Shown: positions 7,587-16,386 of the stretch, piece after piece
How the letters are laid out: each line of letters opens with the position of its first letter
Position numbering within the stretch: position 1 is the stretch's first letter
Assembly (NCBI RefSeq): GCF_036567765.1
Contig: NZ_DATCTU010000004.1
Coordinates: forward strand, 124,001 to 188,000
Length of the DNA: 64,000 bases
DNA from: Pseudobacteroides sp.
Lineage (GTDB): Bacteria; Bacillota; Clostridia; Acetivibrionales; DSM-2933
Direction of reading: 5' to 3'
The notes under the pieces: generated by a model
Database searches by the model: none
Told to the model about the DNA's origin: nothing
What the model saw: only the letters and a program-made list of their open reading frames with translations
Program-made: the position numbers and the translations under genes

Positions 7587-9473
7587 ATGAAAAGAAGGTT
7601 AGGATTTTTATCTATCAACTTTATTTTGGCAGTTATGTTAAGCACAGTATGCTTTTATGCTGATTTTTCCGCAGCAGCAGACATGAAATCACCTGACTTG
7701 AATGGGGACAAAGTTGTAAACATGTCCGATGTTATTCTTATGGCAACTGTATTCGGATCTGTTTCAGGAGATGGAAAGTACGTTTCATCATATGATATAA
7801 ATGGTGATGGTGCGATAAACATGTCGGATGTAATTATTGTTGCAACCAAGTTTAATAGTGTTATAAACACCCCAACTCCAACATCCGGTCCGACGCCAAC
7901 TCCAACAAAAAAGGATGATACAAATTTGACTGGGGATATTATTTTCTCGGTACCCAGCGGCACTTTTAGAAATCAGATTTCTGTGACTTTAAGTTCTGCA
8001 GTTGCCAATTCTCAAATTCGATACACTACCGATGGAAGCATTCCCACTTCCGGCTCAACTCTATATAATAATGCCTTGACATTTACAAAAACTACACAGC
8101 TTAGAGCTCAAGCCTTTGTTAATGGAATCCCAAGCGGTGCAATGGGTACCGCAGTCTATATTGCAAGTGCAATCGACACCAAGCATGATATTCCTGTTAT
8201 AGTTCTCGATGCATATGGCAAAGGAAAGCCAGGTAAAGTCAACTACGCAGACGTGGCTGTAATGGTTTTCGAGCCAAAAAACAATGAACTTTCCTTAACG
8301 CAAGCTCCAACTGTAGCTACACGTGCAGGGTTCCGCGTTCGCGGCCAGTCATCGTCAAATTTTGAGAAGACACCTTATAGACTTGAGCTATGGGATAATG
8401 AGAACAAAGATGCAAAGCATCCTTTGCTGGGTATGCCTGGAGATGGCGATTGGGCACTTTTGTCACCTTACCCCGACAAGTCTCTTATTCGTAACGCTTT
8501 AGCTTATACTTTGGGAAAAGACATGGGCTTAGAGGCACCGCGTTTTAGACATGTGGAAGTCTACCTTAACCTTGACAACCAGCCACTCTCTGCAGCTGAT
8601 TACCAGGGCGTTTACTTGCTTGTAGAGACAATAGATATAGACAAAGACCGACTCAATATAAAGAAGTTAAAGGAAGATGACTTGACAGAGCCTAATATTT
8701 CAGGCGGCTACCTTATGCAGTTCAACATGCAGGCAGCTGAAGCTCCATTAATTAAGGGTAACGGATGGAGTGACCTTGAATTAACAGAGCCTAACGATGC
8801 GAAACCAGAACAAATTAATTGGATAACCAACTACATTCAAAAAACACATAATGCTATTCACAGTACAAATCCGTCCAACCCGACAACCGGCTATCCTGCA
8901 TTTATTGATGTTGATTCATTCGTTAATTTCATCATTACAAACGAGATTGCCCGTCAGCCTGACTCATATATGCGCAGTACCAGAATATTTAAAGATCGTG
9001 ATAAAAAGCTAATGGCCGGTCCTTTGTGGGACTTTGACCTCGGATATGACTGCTTCGTTATGGGTGGCTTCGGTGGATCAACGTCTACAATAGAAGGTTG
9101 GCAGTTCCAGCCAATGATGATGCCAGGAATGGGTACTACCTGTGACTGGTACTACACACTAATGAAGGACCCAAGCTTCCAAAGTAAGATCAGTGCCCGT
9201 TGGCAGGAGTTACGCCGTGGTCCTCTGTCTAATGCAAATTTGTCGGCAAGAGTTAAATCGTTGTCAACGCCAATAACAAATGCAGCAAAACGTAACTTCC
9301 AGAAATGGAATATACTAAACACTGCTACAATAGGTGGTTTTGGAACTCAGACATCACAAACATGGGAACAACAGTTAACAATTCTTGAAAACTTCCTGCT
9401 CAAGAGAGCAGCATGGCTGGATACATCGGGATGGAAACCAACAACTACTACAGGCGGATGGGGTGGTTTTTAG
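7587..9473 (+). CDS. Cellulosomal dockerin-CotH protein
   Basis: A secreted 628-residue protein. It has a signal peptide (about 1-31) and an N-terminal type I dockerin with two calcium repeats (DLNGDKVVNMSD at 37-48, DINGDGAINMSD at 70-81). A Thr/Pro linker (95-107), a chitobiase/beta-hexosaminidase C-terminal-like domain (about 117-190, with RYTTDGSIPTSGS) and a CotH kinase-like domain (about 200-610) follow; the last includes VRGQSSSNFEKTPYRLEL and GPLWDFDLGYDC. CotH proteins are atypical protein kinases of spore coats and cellulosomes. The dockerin implies docking onto a cohesin scaffold outside the cell. A GGGAGG-type ribosome binding site precedes the ATG. The substrate is unknown. Confidence 0.93.
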   Translation: MKRRLGFLSINFILAVMLSTVCFYADFSAAADMKSPDLNGDKVVNMSDVILMATVFGSVSGDGKYVSSYDINGDGAINMSDVIIVATKFNSVINTPTPTSGPTPTPTKKDDTNLTGDIIFSVPSGTFRNQISVTLSSAVANSQIRYTTDGSIPTSGSTLYNNALTFTKTTQLRAQAFVNGIPSGAMGTAVYIASAIDTKHDIPVIVLDAYGKGKPGKVNYADVAVMVFEPKNNELSLTQAPTVATRAGFRVRGQSSSNFEKTPYRLELWDNENKDAKHPLLGMPGDGDWALLSPYPDKSLIRNALAYTLGKDMGLEAPRFRHVEVYLNLDNQPLSAADYQGVYLLVETIDIDKDRLNIKKLKEDDLTEPNISGGYLMQFNMQAAEAPLIKGNGWSDLELTEPNDAKPEQINWITNYIQKTHNAIHSTNPSNPTTGYPAFIDVDSFVNFIITNEIARQPDSYMRSTRIFKDRDKKLMAGPLWDFDLGYDCFVMGGFGGSTSTIEGWQFQPMMMPGMGTTCDWYYTLMKDPSFQSKISARWQELRRGPLSNANLSARVKSLSTPITNAAKRNFQKWNILNTATIGGFGTQTSQTWEQQLTILENFLLKRAAWLDTSGWKPTTTTGGWGGF

Positions 9474-9570
9474 GAAATAACATCTTAATTTCCTATGCAT
9501 CAAAAAAGGGGCTACACTAATTTTGAACCGCTCCCCGTCAAGAATACAATTAAAAAAATAAAAATCTTTT

Positions 9571-9602
9571 CTGCCAGTAGGTATAACCTGCTGGCAGTTT
9601 TC
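9571..9602 (+). terminator. Hairpin at the end of the IS3 remnant, possible terminator
   Basis: CTGCCAGtAGG pairs with CCTgCTGGCAG across a 5-base loop, with TTTT on the plus-strand 3' side. It lies just outside the OrfB stop codon. It could stop read-through from the CotH gene about 100 bases upstream, or shield the insertion sequence. Confidence 0.5.
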
Positions 9603-10210
9603 ATGCTACTTTCAAATACATTTCATGTTTTTCCATTGGCGTTAATACGCCAAGATTTCTTTGTAATCGTTTGTTATTATAATACTCAATATATTTCTCG
9701 ATCATCTCAATAATAGACTCTCTAGCGGTAAATTTCTTTCCGTAATACCTTTCCCTCGTCTAAGAACCGTACGTGAGAGTTTCCAACCCATACGGCTCAA
9801 GCATTCTTTACCATTTCTGGCAGCTGATAGTAGTTTTAATGACAGTTTTCTTTACTAATAACATATGAAACTATGCGTCTGTCGTATAAATCTAATATTG
9901 CACTTAGATATACTTTGTGCCTTTCTATTCCAATGTAATAATGAAATTCTGTTACATCCGTAAGCCATTTCTTATTCGGAGCATCAGCAGTGAATTCTCG
10001 ATTCAGAATGTTTTCTGCTATGTACTGTGGATTTGCTGCTTGTCGTGCACAACCGTTGTTTGAATACTTAATAGTTGATTTTATATTTAGTCTGCGGCAT
10101 ATTCGCAAAACACGCTTGTCATTCGCCTTTATGTCATGATATCGTTCAAGGTCATCTCTGATTCTTTGATATCCTTTATCAGGACTGGCACTATAAAAGT
10201 GTAAGTAGAC
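9601..10210 (-). pseudogene. IS3-family transposase OrfB, interrupted remnant
   Basis: Minus-strand translation gives two blocks of one DDE transposase. 9601-9750 encodes the C-terminus (YYGKKFTARESIIEMIEKYI, then YYNNKRLQRNLGVLTPMEKH). 9836-10210 encodes an upstream block with SASPDKGYQRIRDDLERYHD and NKKWLTDVTEFHYYIG, which holds the first catalytic Asp. The segment that should carry the second Asp and approach the Glu is gone, replaced by intron sequence with an in-frame stop. The protein cannot be active. Confidence 0.85.
9762..9800 (-). ncRNA. Group II intron domain V fragment
   Basis: On the minus strand a 35-base hairpin runs from GAGCCGTATG to CACGTACGGTTC, the signature of bacterial group II intron domain V. 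It is followed by TTAGACGAGGGAAAGG, which resembles the start of domain VI. No intron-encoded reverse transcriptase or domains I-IV are present. The fragment lies inside the IS3 transposase remnant, so an intron probably inserted there and was later mostly deleted. Confidence 0.75.
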
Positions 10211-10229
10211 AATACCAACCAGTTATTGT

Positions 10230-10436
10230 TTACCCGCACTTATTTTTTTATAATAAGAAGAATGCATGGTCCGACGTACCGCCCCTTGGATTTAACATCC
10301 GCAAAAAAGACTGTTGGCCATCTTCTTATTATAAGCATTCGATTAAGCAGGTTGAAACCTATTAAGGCTTTCGTGTAACTAACCAGGATGAATTGTAATA
10401 AGTGTAGATGGATGCCATTACTATTTAAGGAGGAAC
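10230..10436 (+). ncRNA. IS110 left-end structured leader (bridge-RNA-like relic)
   Basis: The noncoding stretch before the IS110 recombinase contains a perfect 14-bp long-range stem (TTATAATAAGAAGA at 10248-10261 with its complement at 10321-10334). That stem encloses a small hairpin GGAT-ttaac-ATCC (10288-10300) and is followed by AGGTT-ga-AACCT (10349-10360). IS110-group elements encode a bridge RNA in exactly this position, upstream of the recombinase, with stem-loops that choose donor and target DNA. The assignment is by position and structure; loop specificities were not derived. Confidence 0.5.
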
Positions 10437-10439
10437 TTA

Positions 10440-11136
10440 TTGTTTATGTACAGCATAGGGATAGACGTTTCAAAATTAAAATCTACTATATCAATTTTAG
10501 ATATCGATGGAAACGTTGTAAAAAAGCCATTTGATATATTACATACCATATCGGATCTTTCACATCTCACTGATGTTATACAATCTTTGAAAGGAAAATC
10601 AAAAGTTGTGATGGAAGCAACAGGTGCATATCATCTTCCAATCCTAAACTTTCTGCAGGAAAATAAAATATTTGTAGCTGTCGTTAATCCTATAATTATT
10701 CAAAAATATGCTGCAATGAGTATAAGAAAAAAGAAAACAGATTCTATCGATTCAATGCGTATTGCATCCTATGGTGTTGACTATTGAACCCGATTGACGG
10801 AGCATACTGCAACTAGCACAGTCTATGCAGAACTCCGAATTCTGAGCAGGCAATAATTTCGGGCACATAGATAAAGTAACAAAAATGAGTCAGCATAAAT
10901 TTATAGAAGCTTATGTGGCATGGACAAAAAAGAAGGGACATCATACCAGTGAAACAAAAGCAATAAGCTTGTATACGAATGCACTGAATGGTGTCTCTAC
11001 TATGTCCTCCAGTATGCCATCTACGAAAATGCTCGTACTTGAGGCTGTGCACGCCCTTCAAAATGTTGAAAAAACGCTTGCTGTTATTCTAAGCATCTTC
11101 AAGCTTGCTGGCCTATTTTCTATACCTATTTTTGAG
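10440..11136 (+). pseudogene. IS110-family recombinase, decayed
   Basis: An AGGAGG site 6 bases before a TTG opens a frame with the IS110 DEDD-domain start (YSIGIDVSKLKSTISIL) and VVMEATGAYHLPILNFLQ. After residue 115 the frame meets a TGA and then TAA codons, although the sequence stays recognisable (YAELRILSRQ). A later block (10885-11136: KFIEAYVAWTKKKGHHTSE, TKMLVLEAVHALQNVEKTL) matches the C-terminal part. Nonsense changes and an internal deletion of the Tnp20 region show it is dead. Confidence 0.85.
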
Positions 11137-11210
11137 TAAAATCTTTTTAATAAAAGATTTTATAATTTCTGCTTGATTTCTATTAGCAGGTCTTTCTATT
11201 GTTGTAGCTG

Positions 11211-11525
11211 TTATATTCTTTTTCTTTCATTATGCCTATTTTGAATCATTTCATTATCGTTACAAATCTCATCTTGTAATGAATTACTTTTAAAATTATC
11301 ATAATAACTATTATGTCTTTCTTGCATTAGCATTCGTTCTATTTCCAGCTGGTTTTTGGCCCTGACCTCCTCAGCTTTGACCATGGCATCCGCCTTTATT
11401 TGCTCAATTTTAACTTTGTACCTTAATATAAAAAATATTATTAAACCTATTACTGCAACAAAGCCAATACATCCACCAATTAATACTTCTAGAACTTCTG
11501 TCGAATTATATCCTGTATCTGGCAT
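11211..11525 (-). CDS. Small single-pass membrane protein
   Basis: A 104-residue protein with one strong transmembrane helix (about residues 11-35, VLIGGCIGFVAVIGLIIFFI) followed by a charged, helical cytoplasmic tail rich in Lys/Glu, then Asn. AGGAGG sits 6 bases before the ATG, so it is translated. It lies downstream of another small membrane protein gene and may be co-transcribed. The family is not recognised. Confidence 0.65.
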   Translation of the reverse strand: MPDTGYNSTEVLEVLIGGCIGFVAVIGLIIFFILRYKVKIEQIKADAMVKAEEVRAKNQLEIERMLMQERHNSYYDNFKSNSLQDEICNDNEMIQNRHNERKRI

Positions 11526-11586
11526 TTATACCTCCTATTTTTGTAAATGTATGTATAACCGAAGATTAGGAAGTCATTTAAGTTCC

Positions 11587-11895
11587 TTACCAACCACCGG
11601 GAGACTTAATGATACCAATTTCATATAAGAAAATAATAAAAAAGAATAAAAAAGACATGAAAACAACGAGAAAAAAGATAACTCTAAAAGGTAACAGAAG
11701 TAAAAATCTTTTAGTTTTCATGCTTCTCTCATGTTTTTTATAATCAAATTCATCTTTTTTTAGTTCTCCTCTAAGGTTCTTGAAATAAGAATACTTTCTT
11801 TGTTTAATATCGATTATGGACATCTTATCTCCTGCCGAAGACTGATTTTTAGTATCATTTGTGTCATCTGCACCTAATAACCCTTTTTCATCCAT
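11587..11895 (-). CDS. Small membrane protein with charged N-terminus
   Basis: About 102 residues: an acidic/basic soluble N-terminal half (residues 1-65), one long hydrophobic segment (about 66-92) and a short tail KSPGGW. The ATG at 11895 follows GGGGGTT at good spacing; the frame also extends to an upstream TTG at 11907, which overlaps that ribosome binding site and is unlikely. A TATAAT box lies about 40 bases upstream, just after the gpsA terminator, so it and the next small gene probably form their own transcript. No family recognised. Confidence 0.6.
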   Translation of the reverse strand: MDEKGLLGADDTNDTKNQSSAGDKMSIIDIKQRKYSYFKNLRGELKKDEFDYKKHERSMKTKRFLLLLPFRVIFFLVVFMSFLFFFIIFLYEIGIIKSPGGW

Positions 11896-11950
11896 AATAA
11901 CCCCCAAGTTTTATCTAGTTATAGACGCCTACCTTTATTATACAACAAAA

Positions 11951-11985
11951 ATTCCCTTTATAATAGCAGCTATTATAAAGGGAAT
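11951..11985 (-). terminator. Terminator downstream of gpsA
   Basis: Perfect 15-bp arms (ATTCCCTTTATAATA and its complement) around a 5-base loop, followed on the minus strand by TTTTTGTTG. It ends the der-plsY-gpsA transcript. Confidence 0.85.
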
Positions 11986-12027
11986 CCTTTTCTCACCATT
12001 TATTCGACACAATCACATATCTTTAAG

Positions 12028-13026
12028 CTACACAATCTCCAGTTTCCTATCCCTCATCATCAAGTCAATTACAGCCTGTTTTGCATCCTTGCCGTTGAAT
12101 AAAACTTCGTACGCCTGATTTATTATAGGCATCTCAACATTAAGCTTCTTTGCCATATGGTAAGCTGCTCTTGTGGTGTTTACACCTTCTACAACCATTG
12201 CAACCTCTTTTAATGCTTCTTCCAGGCTTTTACCTTTTCCGATAAGTATTCCTGCTCTTCTGTTTCTGCTATGCATACTGGTGCATGTCACGATTAAGTC
12301 ACCTATTCCTGCAAGACCCGAGAAAGTCTGCTGTTTAGCTCCCATTATTTCACCCAATCTTGACATTTCAGTTATACCACGGGTCATGAGAGCTGCCTTT
12401 GTGTTGTCACCAAAACCAAGTCCGTCGGAAATTCCGGCACAAAGTGCAATAACATTTTTAATTGATCCACCCAATTCAACACCGATTATGTCTGAATTGG
12501 TATAAACCCTAAACATGGGAGACATGAATAAATCCTGAACATATAAAGCAGCGTCACTGTCTAAAGATGCTGCCACAACCGCTGTAGGTATGCCTCTTCC
12601 AACCTCCTCAGCATGGCTTGGTCCCGATAATGCAACCACCCTGACATTTGGTGCTTCATCATTTATAACCTGTGACATAGTGAGGAACGAGCCTTCCTCC
12701 AATCCCTTAGAGCATGAAACCACAACCATTTTGTCCTTAAGAGCTCCCTTTATGGCTTTCACACTGCTCCTCATGAACTCTGACGGAACTACCATGATTA
12801 CAGCTTCTGCACCTTCCAGTGCATCATTAACATCATTTGTGCATACAACCTTATCAGGAACCTTAACTCCCGGTAGTTTTTCTTTATTCTCTCTGTGGGT
12901 ATTAATACCCTCGGCCTCTTCTTTAATAAATGACCACATTCTTACGTTATGACCATTGTTGGCCAATTGCACAGACAATGCCGTTCCCCAACTGCCTGCA
13001 CCCATAACACAAATATTTTTACCCAT
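12028..13026 (-). CDS. gpsA: Glycerol-3-phosphate dehydrogenase [NAD(P)+]
   Basis: Reduces dihydroxyacetone phosphate to sn-glycerol-3-phosphate, the backbone for phospholipids. The N-terminal Rossmann motif is GAGSWGTAL at residues 9-17. Further family landmarks are VSCSKGLEE, ALSGPSHAEEV, the catalytic-lysine region ELGGSIKNVIALCAGI, and NTKAALMTRG. 332 residues is standard. GGGAGG precedes the ATG. It follows plsY by about 20 bases, so substrate supply and first acylation are coupled. Confidence 0.97.
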   Translation of the reverse strand: MGKNICVMGAGSWGTALSVQLANNGHNVRMWSFIKEEAEGINTHRENKEKLPGVKVPDKVVCTNDVNDALEGAEAVIMVVPSEFMRSSVKAIKGALKDKMVVVSCSKGLEEGSFLTMSQVINDEAPNVRVVALSGPSHAEEVGRGIPTAVVAASLDSDAALYVQDLFMSPMFRVYTNSDIIGVELGGSIKNVIALCAGISDGLGFGDNTKAALMTRGITEMSRLGEIMGAKQQTFSGLAGIGDLIVTCTSMHSRNRRAGILIGKGKSLEEALKEVAMVVEGVNTTRAAYHMAKKLNVEMPIINQAYEVLFNGKDAKQAVIDLMMRDRKLEIV

Positions 13027-13047
13027 AAACTATCCTCCCAAAAATCC

Positions 13048-13656
13048 TTATGCAGTTTTCTTTTTCCCGAATTTGGACTCAGTCCCCTGAACTATTCTTT
13101 TAATATTGGACCTGTGCCTTAAAACTATAAGTGCAGCAAAAATCACTGCTATTGCTATATATAATTTGTCCTCTCCCTTATGTATATAAGCTGCTATAGG
13201 AAATATTGAAGCACTTATGATAGATCCTAATGATATATACCTGAAAATTGCCACTAGTATAACAAATATAGCAAACAGAACCAAGGCAACCTTCCAATCA
13301 ATCATTAATGCAACCGCAAAGCTGGTCAATACTCCCTTTCCGCCTTTAAACTTAAAATAAAGCGGCCAGTTGTGCCCTACAATTGAACCGATTCCGGCTA
13401 CCATAAGTCCATCATACCCAAGTATCAAACTACCTATTGTACATGCCAGAACACCTTTTAAAGCATCCCCTAAAATAACAAAAACTGCAGCTTTCTTGCC
13501 TAAAGTACGCAATGTGTTTGTGGCACCGGCATTTCCGCTGCCGTGATTTCTCACATCAATACCGTAAGCCTTTCCTACTAAAAGAGAAGAGTTCAGACTT
13601 CCCAAAAGATACCCCAAAATAAACACAGATAAAATCTTCAAAATATCCATTACCAT
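13048..13656 (-). CDS. plsY: Acyl-phosphate:glycerol-3-phosphate acyltransferase PlsY
   Basis: Transfers the acyl group from acyl-phosphate (the PlsX product) to glycerol-3-phosphate at the membrane. It is a 202-residue integral membrane protein with about five hydrophobic helices. The conserved PlsY motifs GYLLGSLNSSLLVGK, NHGSGNAGATNTLR and GHNWPLYFKFKGGKGV are all present. Two ATG codons (13656, 13650) fit the AAAGGA ribosome binding site. It lies between der and gpsA in one minus-strand run. Confidence 0.97.
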   Translation of the reverse strand: MVMDILKILSVFILGYLLGSLNSSLLVGKAYGIDVRNHGSGNAGATNTLRTLGKKAAVFVILGDALKGVLACTIGSLILGYDGLMVAGIGSIVGHNWPLYFKFKGGKGVLTSFAVALMIDWKVALVLFAIFVILVAIFRYISLGSIISASIFPIAAYIHKGEDKLYIAIAVIFAALIVLRHRSNIKRIVQGTESKFGKKKTA

Positions 13657-13701
13657 ACCGATCCTTTCCCACTTCCTAAAGGGATTCTAATGTCCAGAAA
13701 A

Positions 13702-15027
13702 CTATGTTTCCTTGCTTTTTTCTCTAAGCATGAATCTTATTGGAGTACCTTCAAAACCAAAGCTTTTTCTTAGCTGATTCTCAAGGTACCTTTCGTATGA
13801 ATAATGCATGAGCTGCTTGTCATTAATAAATATTACAAACGAAGGCGGTTTAACACCAGCCTGAGTCATATAATAAATTTTAAGCCTCTTGCCCTTGTCC
13901 GATGGAGGCTGAACCATAGCAATAGCCTCGTTCACAAGATCATTAAGCATTCCTGTAGAAATCCTTAAGGCAGCCTGATTTGCAACGAAATTTACAAGTT
14001 CAAAAAGCTTCTGGACCCTTTGTCCTGTTTTTGCTGATATAAACAATACAGGTGCATAAGTCATAAATCCAAGCTTTTCCATAACCGATTTTCTATACTC
14101 TTCAAGGGTACCTGTGGTTTTCTCAAGCAAATCCCACTTGTTTATAACAATTATGGAAGCCTTTCCATTGTCATGTGCATAACCTGCAATCTTTGTATCC
14201 TGTTCGGTTACGCCATCCTGGGCATCTATTATTATAACACAAACATCCGCCCTCTCAACCGCTGTCCATGAACGGATAATGCTGTACTTTTCTATATTTT
14301 CATTAATCTTGCTTTTTCTTCTGATACCTGCTGTATCAATAAATACATATTTCTGATCATCCTTTTCAAAATATGTATCAATTGCATCCCTGGTGGTACC
14401 CGGTATATCACTTACAATAACCCTGTCCTCACCAAGTATTTTGTTTATCAGGGAAGATTTACCCGCATTCGGCTTACCTATAACAGCAACCTTTATAACG
14501 TCTTCGCCATATTCTTCTCCTGTATCTTCAGGAAAATGCTCAAAAACCGCATCCAGAAGGTCACCCATACCCAGACCATGAACGGAAGAGATTGTAACCA
14601 TGTCCCCTAAGCCGAGATTATAAAACTCATATACCTCCGGCGGCGGTTCCCCAACCCTGTCAACCTTGTTTACGGCAAGAATAATAGGCTTGTTTGCCTT
14701 TCTCAGCATGCTTCCTACCTCTTTATCAGAGGCTGTCATACCATCCTTGGCATCTACCATGAATATTATAACATCTGCAGTATCGATTGCCAATTCTGCC
14801 TGCCTTTTCATCTGCTGCATAATCTTATCTTCTGTGTATGGCTCTATTCCGCCTGTGTCAATTAGGGTAAATATCTTACTTCTCCACTCTACATCGGTAT
14901 AAATTCTATCCCTGGTAACACCCGGTGTATCTTCAACTATCGAAATTCTTTTACCTGCTACATAGTTAAAAAATGTAGATTTACCGACGTTTGGCCTGCC
15001 AACAACAGCAACAACTGGTTTTGCCAA
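13702..15027 (-). CDS. der: Ribosome-associated GTPase Der (EngA)
   Basis: Double-GTPase needed for 50S ribosome assembly. There are two tandem G domains, each with its P-loop (GRPNVGKS near the start, GKPNAGKSS near residue 180), NKVD and NKWD motifs, and a C-terminal KH-like domain. The TTG at 15025-15027 gives the usual start 'AKPVVAVVGRPNVGKS' and follows GGGAGTG at 6 bases; the upstream TTG at 15042 overlaps the ribosome binding site. The result is 441 residues, normal. It follows a DUF512 radical SAM gene by about 25 bases, a pairing common in Clostridia. Confidence 0.96.
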   Translation of the reverse strand: MAKPVVAVVGRPNVGKSTFFNYVAGKRISIVEDTPGVTRDRIYTDVEWRSKIFTLIDTGGIEPYTEDKIMQQMKRQAELAIDTADVIIFMVDAKDGMTASDKEVGSMLRKANKPIILAVNKVDRVGEPPPEVYEFYNLGLGDMVTISSVHGLGMGDLLDAVFEHFPEDTGEEYGEDVIKVAVIGKPNAGKSSLINKILGEDRVIVSDIPGTTRDAIDTYFEKDDQKYVFIDTAGIRRKSKINENIEKYSIIRSWTAVERADVCVIIIDAQDGVTEQDTKIAGYAHDNGKASIIVINKWDLLEKTTGTLEEYRKSVMEKLGFMTYAPVLFISAKTGQRVQKLFELVNFVANQAALRISTGMLNDLVNEAIAMVQPPSDKGKRLKIYYMTQAGVKPPSFVIFINDKQLMHYSYERYLENQLRKSFGFEGTPIRFMLREKSKET

Positions 15028-15051
15028 TAAAATCACTCCCAACCTATTTCT

Positions 15052-16368
15052 TTAAATTCCTAAAACGCCATTTATAAAACTTTTCCCGCTGTTTTCTACA
15101 GGAGTAACCTTCACACCGAGAGCATCCTGAAGCATGCCAACGGTATAATCATCAAGAAGAATGTCTGTGTCAGCCTTCAGCATACACTTGCAAATTAGAA
15201 TCTCATCACCAAGTTCCTTGCCGCTAACCTGTGCTACAATATCTCTTCCTGTAAGAAGTCCTGTTACAGTTACATTTTCACCAAAAAAGTCATTAATTAT
15301 TTTATACACATAAACGGTAATACCGTATTTTTCTTCCAATTTTTTTGCAATCAGACTAATATAATTATAAGCAGAAACGCCTGTTACAATACTCACTTTT
15401 CTCTTTTTTTGCACACTAAAACTTGCATTTTTTATATAATCCTCAAATTCATCAATGAGTCTTGCAATTAAGCCCACACCATTTTCTATCTGAGGGAAAT
15501 CTTCATAATCCTCGTAGCCAGGTATTTCTTTACTGGCCATTATATAGAACTCATCTGCCAAGTATACAATTCTCGATCCATGCTTTTCCAGAAAGCTCTT
15601 CTGTAGCTTTTCAACCTGGTTTATGACCTCCATGGAAGAAGCCTCATCATATGCTTCTAGCTTGCACAGGCCCTCTCTGTGCTTCGTTATACCTACAGGA
15701 ACAACAGATATGCTGTTCACCGCAGGATATAGCTTTGTAAGATCCATAAGGGACTTATGAAGCTCTTCACCGTCATTAATACCCCTGCACAGCACAATCT
15801 GGCAATTGAGTGTAATACCGCTTACAGCAAGCCTTCTTATTTTGCCCATAACATTTGCTGCAAACCTGTTTTTAAGCATAAAAACTCTGAGATCAGGGTT
15901 TGTAGTATGTACAGATATGTTTATAGGAGACATCCTGTATTTTATTATCCTGTCAATGTGACTGTCATCCATATTGGTAAGAGTTACATAATTACCCGAT
16001 AAAAATGACAGCCGCATGTCGTCATCCTTAAAATACAGAGACTCCCTCATGCCTTGAGGCATCTGATCTATAAAACAGAATATGCATTTATTGGAGCAGC
16101 TTTTTGCCTCATCTATAAGCTCGTCGATGAATTCTATTCCCAAGTCATCATCTTCAAACTTTTCAATGTCGATTTCCCATATCTCCCCGTCTTCCTTCTT
16201 TATTTCGATGGTGAGTTCCTCATCGGATATAAGAAATCTATAGTCAAAAATATCCTCTATGCTTTCTCCATTTATGGCTAAAAGTATATCACCCTTTTCT
16301 ATTCCTGCCTCCTCCGCGATGCTGCCGGGCAATACATTATTTATCACTATAGGTATTTCTTTTCTCAA
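15052..16368 (-). CDS. PDZ and radical SAM DUF512 family protein
   Basis: A 438-residue protein with an N-terminal PDZ-like domain (about 5-60; VLPGSIAEEAGIEKGDILLA), a CxxxCxxC iron-sulfur motif at Cys91, Cys95 and Cys98 (CSNKCIFCFIDQMP), and the DUF512 C-terminal region. This family sits next to der throughout Clostridia; its reaction is unproven. The start is a TTG at 16366-16368 with GAGGAA upstream. That ribosome binding site abuts the last partial copy of the 83-bp tandem repeat, so the repeats form its 5' leader. Confidence 0.88.
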   Translation of the reverse strand: MRKEIPIVINNVLPGSIAEEAGIEKGDILLAINGESIEDIFDYRFLISDEELTIEIKKEDGEIWEIDIEKFEDDDLGIEFIDELIDEAKSCSNKCIFCFIDQMPQGMRESLYFKDDDMRLSFLSGNYVTLTNMDDSHIDRIIKYRMSPINISVHTTNPDLRVFMLKNRFAANVMGKIRRLAVSGITLNCQIVLCRGINDGEELHKSLMDLTKLYPAVNSISVVPVGITKHREGLCKLEAYDEASSMEVINQVEKLQKSFLEKHGSRIVYLADEFYIMASKEIPGYEDYEDFPQIENGVGLIARLIDEFEDYIKNASFSVQKKRKVSIVTGVSAYNYISLIAKKLEEKYGITVYVYKIINDFFGENVTVTGLLTGRDIVAQVSGKELGDEILICKCMLKADTDILLDDYTVGMLQDALGVKVTPVENSGKSFINGVLGI

Positions 16369-16386
16369 AACAGGTTCCTCATTTCC

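Larger units (their letters stand above)
9524..10215 (-). mobile_element. IS3-family (IS150-like) insertion sequence remnant
   Basis: The right end is marked by a terminal-repeat-like sequence starting TGAACCGCTCCCCGTCAAG at 9524. It is followed by the C-terminal and N-proximal parts of an IS3 OrfB transposase on the minus strand. OrfA and the left end are missing, and the middle of OrfB is replaced by a piece of group II intron (9760-9835). It abuts the relic of an IS110 element, so this is an old, dead composite. Confidence 0.8.

Noticed and set aside
9601..11136. Active transposon carrying cargo
   Set aside because: Both transposase genes are broken, ends are incomplete, and no passenger gene lies between them.
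11211..11895. Two small adjacent genes considered as a toxin-antitoxin pair
   Set aside because: Both are membrane proteins with no toxin or antitoxin motif, and neither shows the overlap or autoregulatory operator typical of such pairs.
12590..12952. Long plus-strand open frame opposite gpsA (and similar frames opposite plsX, der, the ABC genes and paaK)
   Set aside because: They are antisense shadows of well-identified genes, lack ribosome binding sites, and encode low-complexity Ser/Leu/Thr-rich peptides.
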